Below the pieces are notes generated by a model, which searched no databases, was not told the origin of the DNA, and saw nothing but the letters and a program-made list of their open reading frames with translations. Source: G963675935 sp963719005 (GTDB lineage Bacteria > Planctomycetota > Planctomycetia > Pirellulales > Thermoguttaceae). Taken from it: 64,000 bases of DNA. The translations under genes were made by a program, and so were the position numbers. Shown in pieces: positions 43,549-52,776 of this stretch; the stretch's first letter is position 1, and each line of letters starts with the position of its first letter. Location: contig CAVRAR010000005.1 of assembly GCA_963719005.1 (NCBI GenBank), positions 124,001 to 188,000 of the forward strand, given 5' to 3'.

Positions 43549-44802
43549 ATGCGAAGCGCCCTCTCATTCGTAATCGTAGTTCTGCAATTCGCTCTGGCCC
43601 AAGCCGGCGAGAACTGGCCGCAGTTTCGCGGCCCGGAAGGCAACGGCGTGAGCGACTCGCGCGGACTGCCGCTGCGCTGGAGCGAAAGCGAGAACATCAA
43701 GTGGAAGACCGCCATTCACGGCCGCGCCTGGTCTTCGCCGGTCATCTGGGGCAATCAAGTGTGGATGACGACCGCCACCGAGGACGGGATCGAGCTGTAT
43801 GCCGTTTGCGTCGACCGCGACACGCGGCAAGGTGTTGCACGACATCCGCCTGTTCCGCAACGAGAAGCCGCCGTTTATCGCCCCGATGAACAGCTACGCC
43901 TCGCCCACGCCGCTCATCGAAAAGGGGCGATTCTACGCGAATTTCGGCTCCTATCGGAACCGCCTGCGTCGATACGGGCACCGGCGACGTCGCTCTGGAG
44001 CCGCCGCGACTTCCCCTGCGATCACGCGGTCGGGCCGGGCTCGTCGCCCGTGATGGCCGGCAATCTGATCATTCTGCAAATGGACGGCCGAGACAGGCAG
44101 TACGTCATCGCGCTCGACAAGAAGACGGGCGACCCGGTCTGGAAAACGAAACGCTCGACCGACTACGGAGACCGCGGCGACGAGTTCCGCAAGGCGTTCT
44201 GCACGCCGCTGCTGATCGACTTCGCCGGCCGGCGGCAACTGGTTTGCACCGGCGCGGTCGAAACCATCTCGTACGATCCGGCCAACGGCAAGGAATTGTG
44301 GAAGGTGCGGCCCGATGTGAACTCCTACTCGAACACCTCGCGCCCGCTGTTCTGTTTCGGCCTGGTTCTGGTCAACACCGGGGCGTCGCAGCAGATTTGG
44401 GCGGTGCGGCCCGACGGACACGGCAACGTGACCGACAGCCACGTTGCTTGGAAGCTCGACAAGAACGTGCCGTTCATGCCGTCGCCGACAATCGTCGGCG
44501 ATCTGATCTACATGATCAACGACAGCGGCATCATTTCCTGCGTCGAGGCCAAGACCGGCAAGAACGTGTGGCGGCATCGGTTGAGCGGAAACTACGAGGC
44601 CTCGCCGATTGCCGCCGACGGCCGCGTTTATTTCTTCAGCGACGACGGCCCGGTGACCGTGATCGCCGCCGGACGGAAGTACAAGGAATTGGCGGTCAAC
44701 AAGCTCGATCAGGGTTTTCTGGCCTCGCCCGCGGTGGCCGGCAAGGCCCTGTTTCTGCGGACGAAAACGCATCTGTACCGCATCGAGCAGTCCGGCAAGT
44801 GA
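43549..44802 (+). CDS. Secreted PQQ-type beta-propeller protein (three frameshifts)
   Basis: After a signal peptide (MRSALSFVIVVLQFALAQA) the sequence shows PQQ-repeat blades: WPQFRGPEGNGVSDSRGLPL, IKWKTAIHGRAWSSPVIWG, YVIALDKKTGDPVWKTKRST, GKELWKVRPDVNSY and GIISCVEAKTGKNVWRHRLS. Indels near 43826-43830, 43960-43975 and 43998-44015 put the middle (expected DTGKVLHDIRLFRNEKPPFI and SYASPTPLIEKGRFYANFGS) out of frame with the ends. Reassembled it is about 417 residues. Such proteins are common secreted planctomycete proteins of unclear function; no dehydrogenase partner is present. Confidence 0.85.
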   Translation: MRSALSFVIVVLQFALAQAGENWPQFRGPEGNGVSDSRGLPLRWSESENIKWKTAIHGRAWSSPVIWGNQVWMTTATEDGIELYAVCVDRDTRQGVARHPPVPQREAAVYRPDEQLRLAHAAHRKGAILREFRLLSEPPASIRAPATSLWSRRDFPCDHAVGPGSSPVMAGNLIILQMDGRDRQYVIALDKKTGDPVWKTKRSTDYGDRGDEFRKAFCTPLLIDFAGRRQLVCTGAVETISYDPANGKELWKVRPDVNSYSNTSRPLFCFGLVLVNTGASQQIWAVRPDGHGNVTDSHVAWKLDKNVPFMPSPTIVGDLIYMINDSGIISCVEAKTGKNVWRHRLSGNYEASPIAADGRVYFFSDDGPVTVIAAGRKYKELAVNKLDQGFLASPAVAGKALFLRTKTHLYRIEQSGK

Positions 44803-44823
44803 AGGCGGCTCCGCTCGTCGGAA

Positions 44824-44898
44824 TTGTAGGAGGCGACTCCTGTCGCCGATCGAAGCATTGATGGCGCCGCAATCGGCGACAGGAGTCGCCTCCTACAA
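44824..44898. repeat. TTGTAGGAGGCGACTCCTGTC palindrome
   Basis: TTGTAGGAGGCGACTCCTGT and ACAGGAGTCGCCTCCTACAA form the arms, extended by CGCCGAT/ATCGGCG. It lies between the convergent PQQ-propeller gene and the epimerase gene. It shares only the TGTAGG/CCTACA end with the TGTAGGG family. Confidence 0.88.
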
Positions 44899-44910
44899 AA
44901 CTCCAATTCG

Positions 44911-46047
44911 TCACGTCATCCTGCCTGCGGCCTGCCCGCGCTTCCAGGCGACCAACTCGCGGATGATGTCGTCGAGTCCGTACCGGGCTTGAACGCCCGT
45001 CAACCGCCGCAGCTTCGACAGATCGGGCACGCGGCGGCGGCAGTCCTCAAAGTCAGCACCGTAGGCTTCGGTGTAACTTTGGAACTCGATCCGAAGTGGA
45101 GAGGGAAGAGGGGAGAGGGGAGAGGGGAGGGGGCTGGGCACTTCAGTGCCCAGTGAAGTCGGCAGTCGGCAGTCGGCAGTCGGCAGCGGGATGGCGGAAG
45201 ACGAAGATCCCTCTCCCCTCTCCCCTCTCCCCTCTCCCCTCTCCTCTACCGCCGCGATCACCCGTTGCGCTAGCTCCAAAATGCTCACCGGCTGGTCGCT
45301 GCCGATGTTGCAAACGCCGCCGACGGCCGCGGGACATTGCATCAGGGCCAGAATCATCCGCACGATGTCGGAAACGTGGGCGAAGCTCCGCTGCTGCCGG
45401 CCGTCGTCGTGAACCACCAGCGGGCCGCCGGCCAATGCCGCGTCGACCAGCCGCGGCAACACCATGCCGTAGGCCCCGGTCTGACGCGGCCCCACCACGT
45501 TGAACAACCGGGCGACGACCACCGGCAGCCGCCGCTCGCGCCAGTAGGCCAACGCCAGAAACTCGTCGATCGCCTTCGACGCCCCGTACGACCATCGCGG
45601 CCGCGTCGTTGCGCCCAGCACGATGTCGTCCTCTTCCGTCCATACCGGCTTCGGGTTCTTGCCGTAGACCTCGCTGGTGCTGGCCATGAAGAACTTCACG
45701 GAGCGGCCGGCGTCGATCAACTCGCCGAGCCGTCGCAGGATCAGCTCGGTCGTGTAGATGTTCGTTTCGATCGTGCGAATGGGCTGCTGCGCGATCAGCC
45801 GCACGCCGACGGCCGCCGCCAGATGGTAAACCTCGTCCACCTCGGCCGTCAATCGCCGCACGAGCTCCTCGTCGGCCACGGTGCCTTTTGTGTAGCTCAA
45901 ATGAGCATGGTTTCGCACGGTGGCCAGGTTTTCGACCGAGCCGGTCGATTCGTCATCGACGACCGACACGCGATCGCCGCGCGCGAGCAGCGCCTCGACC
46001 AGATGGCTGCCGATAAACCCTGCCCCGCCGGTGACTAAACAATGCAT
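44911..46047 (-). CDS. NAD-dependent sugar-nucleotide epimerase/dehydratase with an in-frame repeat insertion
   Basis: An extended SDR: Rossmann motif MHCLVTGGAGFIGSHLVEAL, acidic loop VVDDESTGSVEN, catalytic YGASKAIDEFLALAYW (YxxxK) with ASTSEVYGKN, then RLFNVVGPRQTGAYGMVLPR and RSFAHVSDIVRMI. Overall it looks like a UDP-glucuronate decarboxylase or UDP-glucose 4-epimerase relative; substrate unresolved. Between VIAAVEER and RIEFQSYTEAYGADFEDCRR, which are close together in homologues, about 50 residues of Gly/Glu/Ser/Pro/Leu come from repeat DNA at 45097-45247. The start codon lies 2 bp from the next repeat block (46050-46247), with no visible ribosome binding site. Confidence 0.88.
   Translation of the reverse strand: MHCLVTGGAGFIGSHLVEALLARGDRVSVVDDESTGSVENLATVRNHAHLSYTKGTVADEELVRRLTAEVDEVYHLAAAVGVRLIAQQPIRTIETNIYTTELILRRLGELIDAGRSVKFFMASTSEVYGKNPKPVWTEEDDIVLGATTRPRWSYGASKAIDEFLALAYWRERRLPVVVARLFNVVGPRQTGAYGMVLPRLVDAALAGGPLVVHDDGRQQRSFAHVSDIVRMILALMQCPAAVGGVCNIGSDQPVSILELAQRVIAAVEERGEGRGERGEGSSSSAIPLPTADCRLPTSLGTEVPSPLPSPLSPLPSPLRIEFQSYTEAYGADFEDCRRRVPDLSKLRRLTGVQARYGLDDIIRELVAWKRGQAAGRMT
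45097..45247. repeat. Inverted (GGAGAGGG)n/(CTCTCCC)n repeat with tandem core, inside the epimerase frame
   Basis: Left GGGGAGAGGGGAGAGGGG and right CCCCTCTCCCCTCTCCCC are complementary. The centre has the hairpin CTGGGCACTTCAGTGCCCAG and about five tandem TCGGCAG units (45168-45186). The epimerase frame stays open across it. Confidence 0.92.
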
Positions 46048-46049
46048 GG

Positions 46050-46247
46050 TGAGGGGCTAGGGGTTAGAGGCTAGGGACTAGAGGTTAGGGACTAGGGGGC
46101 AGGGACTAGGGGTCAGGGACTAGGGGTCAGGGACTAGGGGGCAGGGGCTAGGGGTTAGAGCCGCTTGTGCCTGCTGGTCTCTAGCCTCTAGCCCCTAACC
46201 TCTAGTCCCTAGCCCCTAGTCCCTAGTCCCTAGTCCCTAGTCCCTGT
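46050..46247. repeat. Large inverted tandem repeat (GGGACTAGGGG)n / (CCCCTAGTCCC)n
   Basis: Left half holds about eight GGGGCTAG/GGGACTAG units such as AGGGACTAGGGGTCAGGGAC; right half repeats TAGTCCCTAGTCCC. A short centre AGAGCCGCTTGTGCCTGCTG separates them. It exactly fills the gap between the giant pseudopilin stop (46248) and the epimerase start (46047). Confidence 0.92.
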
Positions 46248-49200
46248 TTATTCAATAAACCGGTTGACCAGGATTGCCTTGTCCGTGTTCAGGTCTAGCC
46301 CGCGTTTGAAGCCGACGGGCAGGGTGCGATCGATGATGTAGAACGCCCGATGCCGCACGACCTCGCCGGTGTCGAGCCCCAACTCGGCGCCAAGCTGGTA
46401 GCCGCCGGGATAGACGGCCTGGTACTCAGGCGTTGTCGACGCAGAAGTAGAGCCATCGTCGTGCCGCAGGGTCGCCGGCGCGGGCGTAACCTCGAAATAC
46501 CCGACGGTGATCCACACGGCGAAGACGTTCGAGCGCGTGGTCACCAAGTTCTCGAGCCGCTGTAAGGCTTGGTAGTGGAAGTACGGATTGCGATCGGTGT
46601 TGTCGCAGGCGTTGGGGGCGGTGGAGGTGAAATTGAACAGGGGTTGCCCCGTCGGCGCCGTCGGCGTCCCACCCTCGCGCAGCAGCGTGGCGTCGATCTC
46701 GTACTTCGGTTTCAGCGGATCGCCGGTCAGCGCTGGGATCATCGTCGCCCCGGCGAAGGAACGGAACGGGTGGGCAAACTCCGTCGGCGAAGTCACCGCG
46801 GGCATGTCCAAGATGTTCGTCCCGGCACCGCCACTGCGGCTCTTCACGAAATCAGGCCAACTCGGTTTTGCACCGGCGCCAGCCCCCGCCATCAGCGCGG
46901 CAAACACGTCCGGCTCATAGATCGTGTTGAGGTTGATTCGTCCCGGCTCGCGGTAGGTAGAAATCCGGTTGAAGGGCGGGTGGAAGGCGTGGGGGCCATT
47001 TTGAGCCGCCGTGGGGCTGGCCCAAACGTCCGTGCCCGCAAACGGCGACGGCACGCCGAGATATTCCAAGATGCGGTGCAGCTCCTCGTCCGGCGATCCC
47101 GGCGCACCCGACGGGAAGAGATTCATCAGGTGCGGAAACGGCACGGTGTGGTCCGTGTACGGGCTTCCGGGCTGCCCAATCTTGTATTTCCCGAGCAACT
47201 GCGACGACGGCGCCCACGGCACCAGCATCAATTCCAGCGGGCTGACGTACGGCCGGTTGTTCCACGTCAGCCAAGGGAATGGGCCGTATTTACCGTTTAG
47301 GGCGGGCAGGCCCTGCTCTTGCGTCACGTTGTTCATCTCGGGCGGGCCGAACGGCTGATTCAGATAGCCCAAACTGTGCTTCAAACCCTTGTTGAAGTAG
47401 TGACCTGTGACGTCGTGCGACGTGGTATCCCACACGGTCTTGTCCACCGGCATCTCCTGCGTCCACAGATTCATGTTCTGATTCAGCCCGGTCGAATCTA
47501 TCGGATCATTTTCAAAATTGTGTTCGCCGCGCTGCTGCGTTTCGAAATGGGCAACCGTGGTGTTGTCGCCGGCGATCGGATCCTTCTGATCGGTAACGCC
47601 GTTGAACACCGTCAGATCGACGGGCATCGAGTCGATCGTGCGATAGGGGTTGTAGTCGGCGCTCGTGGGGTCGCCATTGTACGCCTTCAACGGATTCGCC
47701 AGCCGCTGCAAATAGATCATGCGAAAGGTCGGCACGTGCTGATTCGTCTTCAGCGAGGTCTTCAGCGTGGTCGTATCGGCGTCGTCACCGGCCTGCGGCT
47801 GATCGAAAGGGATGTCAACGGCGGCCGACGCACTGCCGTTGACGTACTTGCCATTGTGGTCTCTGGCGAAGTTGGGTTTTATCAATCTCGCGTTATTTTC
47901 GTAGTCGTCGTACACTATGTGCGATGCGGCTCCCGCGGCTTTGATGGGCTCCGAAACGCTCAGCCGAGCCGCGCCGGCGACGCAGGAGTCGATCGCCACC
48001 GTCACCGGCGCGTGGATCGTCGTGGAATTCGGATCGGCGTTGCCGGGGATATTTTTGTTGTTTTGCACCGGCAAAAGGGAACCGCTCGATGCCAAATCGA
48101 GGTCGATGTTGCGAGTCTGGATCGTGCCCGCGGTTCCACCCGTGAGAAAGCCGATGTATGTCCGGTTGGGATGGGGCGTGCCGCTCGGATCGGGTTGATA
48201 ACCTGGATCACTCTTGGTTTCTCCCGGTCCGATCACGGCATAACCGCCGGGCTGGATGGCGGCATTCGTCGGGGGCTTGCTCGGGCAATACTGTATCTTC
48301 CCCACCATCGGAGGAAGTGCCACGTTCGTGCTGGGAGCGACGAAATACACCTCGCGCTCGATCGTCGGCTTCACAGGGCTTGTGGGATCGTCCGGGTTCG
48401 GAACCAAAGCCGGGTCGGTGCCGCCCTTGCCGAAGTTATCGCTGGCGATCAACAGCCGCCAGACGGGCGACGGCTTCGGCGCCCCGGGGCCACGGGGCCG
48501 CTGCCGCTGCTGGATGTTTGAGTCAGCGACAGGGCCCATGTTCCGTTCGACGCCGGACAGAAGTCGCCGGATTGCGGCTCCCACGGCGACGAAGGATTGT
48601 ACAACTCGACGAACAGCGACCCCTGCGGACGATAGCTCTGGTCGAAACTGGCGTCGTGAGGCTGACCGGTGTTGTTATAGTACAATGCTACCTTTCCGTC
48701 GTCGCCTTCGGTCGCGGACGGATCCACTTCGTCTTTGGTATCTTGCGTTCTTCGGTCGTGGAAGGCGAGGGTTTCGGAGATGAGGAGTTGCGGGCGTTTG
48801 CAGCCCCAGACCGTGCAGGCGCCGCCCTTGCCGACGCCTTGGGGATTCCATCCACTGGCCGTTCCGGCGGCGAAGCTCGGGTCGTAGTCGAACTGCGTCA
48901 TGATGTTGTCGCGGCAGCGGAAATCGACCGCATTGATGGCCCATTGCGCTACCGCTTGCGCCGCTTTGTCCACACTGCCGAAGGCCGTTTGCAGTTTTGC
49001 TCGATTGGCCAGCGTGAAGACCAGCACGTACAGATACCGCGCCTCGAGCTGCCGGGCTGCAAGTGACGTGGCGGGGGAATTCGTGCCGCCGATGCCGTCG
49101 CCGTCAAAGCTGAACGTCGAAACTGTCTGACCGCTGAGCGTCACCGACTGATTCGTGGTCGCCGACGGATCGTCCACCACCTTGTTGCCCACGGCGTCCT

Positions 49201-51440
49201 GTCCGTTGCCCAATGGGCGGTTGATGTTCATCTTCAGCCCGACAAACAACTCCGGCGGCAACAGTTGCGGCAGCACTTGCATCGCTTGGGTCTCGGTGGT
49301 CAGGCTGCCGCCCGTCATCAACAGATTCTTCAACAGATCGACGACCCGCATCTTCGTCGCCGCATTCACCGGAGCGGTGGTGAATTGGAGCGACGGAGTG
49401 GCCGGACCCGGCACGTCCCAACTCTCCGTGGTCACCTTCAGCCGCGGCACCGGGTTGGCGGCGGTCGGCAGGAGGTTGGGCGCCAGCGTGGCCAACCGCG
49501 CCGGCAGGCTCGGCGCGTCGCGGTCGTAGGGCCGCAACAATCGCTCCAACTCCGCCGGGCTGAACAGATTGTTCGGCGCCGAAGACACCCCGCGGGCGGC
49601 GTTCGGACCAAGGTTCAACTCGTAAGGATTCGAACCGACGTTCCTGTCATACATAGCGAGGGTATTAGGATTATTCGTCGGACTACTGCCGAAGCCGACG
49701 TAGCGAGACGTGTTTCCCAGGTAATTGAACCCGCAATAAAGCGGCCGGCCGGCTTGATCGAGACCCACCGCCCCCACGCCGAACGGATCGGGCGGCGAAC
49801 CGTACGAACCGGCGTTGTTCACCATGTTCGTTCCCGTCATGCTCCAGTAGTTCTTCTGCCCATACTCGAACCAATTGTTCGCATCGAGCAGGTCGCTGCT
49901 CGTGCCGCCGCCGGGCTGCCAATTCGTTCCATAGCGGCCCTGATAGCCGCCTGCTTCCGATGAGCTGGTCCCGAGAACTTGCTGATACGAATTGCCCAGC
50001 ACCGCGGTGAGGTCGATCTCGGCCGGGCCAAAACCTTGCCCGCGGGCCGCGGGCAGCGTGTTGGCGGCAAACGGCGGCGTCACCTGCGCCAGCGAACTCG
50101 TGATGAAGGTCTTAAGCAAACTTGAATGCGACGTATCGGCCTGTTGCAGCGAGCCGTCGGTGTTGAGATTCACCCGGCCGTCGAGATCGACGCAGAGAAT
50201 CGCAAAAAGCGGCCGGTACAACCGCCCGTCCGCCGTCGCGCTGAACCGGCATCCCCAGATCGATCCACACGCTGTCGGGCACGCCGTCGCCATCGTTGTC
50301 GACGTCCCAGGAGAAGGGCGGCGGCATCTGGGCAAAAGTGCTCACGCCGTCCCAACAGGGATTGAAGCCGCTTTGATACGACGCGGACCCGCCAGCGCCA
50401 GTGTACGTCGGGTTGCTGCCCGTGAAATTCGGATTGTCTTCCGGCAACGGCCGCAGGATGATCGCCCGCTTCAAGTCGGGCGGCAAATTCTGGGCGGCGG
50501 CGGCGGTTCCGCTGCCGCTGGTGAAGTCGGGTGACGGTCCGCCGTGGCTGGCCATATAGTTGGCCCAATATCGGCACAAAGCCGAGCGTTGCATCGACGG
50601 GAGCGTTTGGACTGTAGTGCCATTCAACACTTGCGCCGCCAAGAATACATGTTGGAAGTCGGGCGCGGTGTAGTCGGAATTGGCCCCGCCCGGCGGATTG
50701 CGATTGTACGTCAAATCGTTCGGCAGCAGGGCAACCGGACAATTGGTCACCGTGCCGGCGGCGGTGGTCAACGTATTGCCGGTCGCGTCGAAGCCGAACC
50801 CCGTTCCGCTGAACGGCACGCCGTTGACCAAAAACGTGGCGTTTTTCGGCTGCGAGCCGTCGGGAAAGGCCATGATCTGCGGCGCGAATGTCGTCGGGTT
50901 GAAGCCGACAATCCGCGTGCTCTGGCCGTAACCGGGAGTCGTCGTCGCCGTCGGAGGAGGGCCGGTGATCGTCAGCACGCAGCCGCCGTAACGAGTCAGA
51001 TCGGTAGCGGTCGTGAGCTCCAGCAACTGCCCTCCGCACGTCGGCGTGCAACCGGTTATGGTTCCGGTCGTCCCTCCAACGCTCCCGTACATGTCTTCCA
51101 GCAGGCTATGGGCGCCAATCACGGAACCGGGATTGGGGTTGCCGGCGGCGTCGGGGGCTGGGCCGTGCAGGACTTGCATGATCACCTGCTGCAACAGCCT
51201 CTGCGCCGCAACCGGTTGCGACGGATCAGTCCCCTGGTCGATCCGTTCCACGCTCTTCGCGCTGCGGCCGGCCTGGCTGGTGAAGACGACGAAGGCCACG
51301 CCGACCAGGGCGAAAATGGCCAAAAGCGCCAGCACCACCAGCAGCAACACGCCGCGGCGGCGGGATGGCGAATGATGAGTGATGAATGATAAGTGATGAA
51401 TTGGAACCGACGAACGACGAGTATTTTTGTTGGCTTTCAT
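46248..51440 (-). CDS. Giant GspK-like pseudopilin / type II secretion protein (two frameshifts)
   Basis: Start ATG 51440 (AGGAG 8 nt upstream) opens a leader of about 30 residues ending RRRG, then the hydrophobic prepilin helix VLLLVVLALLAIFALVGVAF. Position +5 after the cut is Val, not Glu, as in GspK/PilX-type minor pseudopilins. The long exported part holds WDVDNDGDGVPDSVWIDLG (Ca-binding type), DLDGRVNLNTDGSLQ and PGRINLNTIYEPDVFAALMA, the last resembling the GspK RxNLNTA..V..AL motif. One indel near 50246-50252 and one near 48481-48492 are needed; with them the product is about 1,730 residues, against about 320 for standard GspK. It is last in the secretion operon. Confidence 0.8.
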
Positions 51441-51546
51441 GGCTTGACTCCTTCTCAACGCTTCGCCTTGCCCGGCCCGTGAAGCGACACACCCGTTGCG
51501 ATCGACGAACGCCCGGGGGACTGTCCCCATTGTTGCATCGGCTCGC

Positions 51547-51578
<32 letters not shown>

Positions 51579-51581
51579 TTC

Positions 51582-52775
51582 TCACCTCGACCAAGTCGCG
51601 TCGTTATCCAGTTCCACGGTCCTGGTGTAGACGCCGGTGACACCGTTGACGACGACGAGGTTCACTTTTTGAATGATTGCATTGCCCGCCGAGTCATACT
51701 GACACCCCGGCCAATCGGGCCCAACGAGGCTGAGCATGTTCACCGGCGGGCTGGTCTGCGACAGGTCGCGGCCGACACCGACGACGCGGTACCAGTTGCC
51801 CACAATCGGATTGTTGGTAGCATCCAGTCCCACCAGCATCACCCATTGGTCTTCTTTCACCCTGTTGATCGGGTGGTTGCCGTCAGCGTCCAGTGGCTTG
51901 TTGGTCGTATCAAGCTGGATCGTTCCGCCGCCGAGGCCAAATCCCGTGAATCCGTTGGAGGTTGACGGATTGGTGGGCGGCGTATACGTCACCGGCCAGC
52001 TTTGTTCCCCTTCGGGATCCGGATTTCTGCTGTCACCGGCGGGGGCGACCGCGAAGTCCCGCTTGTAGCAGACCACGATGGAGACGGAGAACAGTTTTCT
52101 CTGAAGCCACGGTGTGCCCGTCGGTAACGCCGGTGGTGTGCCCGGTTGATAGTCGGCGGGTGAGCCGGCGACCGTAAAAAACCAGGAGAAATTGCCGATG
52201 TATCCCCCGCCGCCCGGAATGGGCCGGTCGCCGTTCGACGGACTGGTGCTATCCTTTGCAGCCACGAAATTCAGGTCGTCCTGCCAACGGAAAACGTTTT
52301 CCGCATTGACGCCCGTGAGCGAGATTCGCTGCATGAAGCACGGACCGCTCGTCGTACCGCCTACGTATTTTGCATTTGTCCCGTTCAGTCCGTTGGCGAG
52401 TCCCAGCGGATCGATGACGGCGACATTGACGGTATCAAGGGGCGTCATGGTCCAACCCGCGGCCGTCGGGTCCGGGTTCAGCAGTTTTCGCACCTTGACG
52501 TCGCGCAATCCGGCGCGGCCGCACATGCCGGTGCGGTCCGATTTTTCCGTCTCGGTCATGGCGAACTTTCCGATCGGGATCAGCATCGCCACGCCCAACA
52601 TCCCGAGCGCGAGAACGCCCATCGAGACGAGCACTTCCAAGAGCGACAGACCGCGGCGGCGGGAATGATGGCGGGAATGATGAAGGATGAGTGATGAATG
52701 ATGAATGCCCGATCTGCGGCATGCGCCATTCTCTCCTCTCCATTCAGCATTCAGCATTCTAAATTCAGCATTCAT
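51582..52775 (-). CDS. PilV/GspI-like pseudopilin with repeat-expanded leader
   Basis: ATG 52775 has GGAGG 8 nt upstream, inside the end of the previous gene. The leader (42 residues, MNAEFRMLNAEWRGENG then HHSSLILHHSRHHS) is encoded by ATTCAGCATTC-type and TGATGAATGA-type tandem repeats. The prepilin site RRRG-LSLLEVLVSMGVLALG follows, with Glu at +5. The C-terminal exported domain (about 350 residues) has PVTYTPPTNPSTSNGFTGFG and KEDQWVMLVGLDATNNPIVG and no recognised enzyme motif. It lies between the GspH-like and giant GspK-like genes. Confidence 0.82.
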   Translation of the reverse strand: MNAEFRMLNAEWRGENGACRRSGIHHSSLILHHSRHHSRRRGLSLLEVLVSMGVLALGMLGVAMLIPIGKFAMTETEKSDRTGMCGRAGLRDVKVRKLLNPDPTAAGWTMTPLDTVNVAVIDPLGLANGLNGTNAKYVGGTTSGPCFMQRISLTGVNAENVFRWQDDLNFVAAKDSTSPSNGDRPIPGGGGYIGNFSWFFTVAGSPADYQPGTPPALPTGTPWLQRKLFSVSIVVCYKRDFAVAPAGDSRNPDPEGEQSWPVTYTPPTNPSTSNGFTGFGLGGGTIQLDTTNKPLDADGNHPINRVKEDQWVMLVGLDATNNPIVGNWYRVVGVGRDLSQTSPPVNMLSLVGPDWPGCQYDSAGNAIIQKVNLVVVNGVTGVYTRTVELDNDATWSR

Positions 52776-52776
52776 G

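Noticed and set aside
20150..44015. Programmed ribosomal frameshifting in the serine hydrolase, lipoate ligase-like and PQQ genes
   Set aside because: The shift sites differ, lack slippery heptamers with downstream structures that I can support, and several genes need multiple shifts; sequencing error is simpler.
46050..46247. Possible CRISPR-like or short regularly spaced array in the GGGACTAG repeats
   Set aside because: Units are directly adjacent with no unique spacers, and the right half is the reverse complement of the left, so it is an inverted tandem repeat rather than a CRISPR array.
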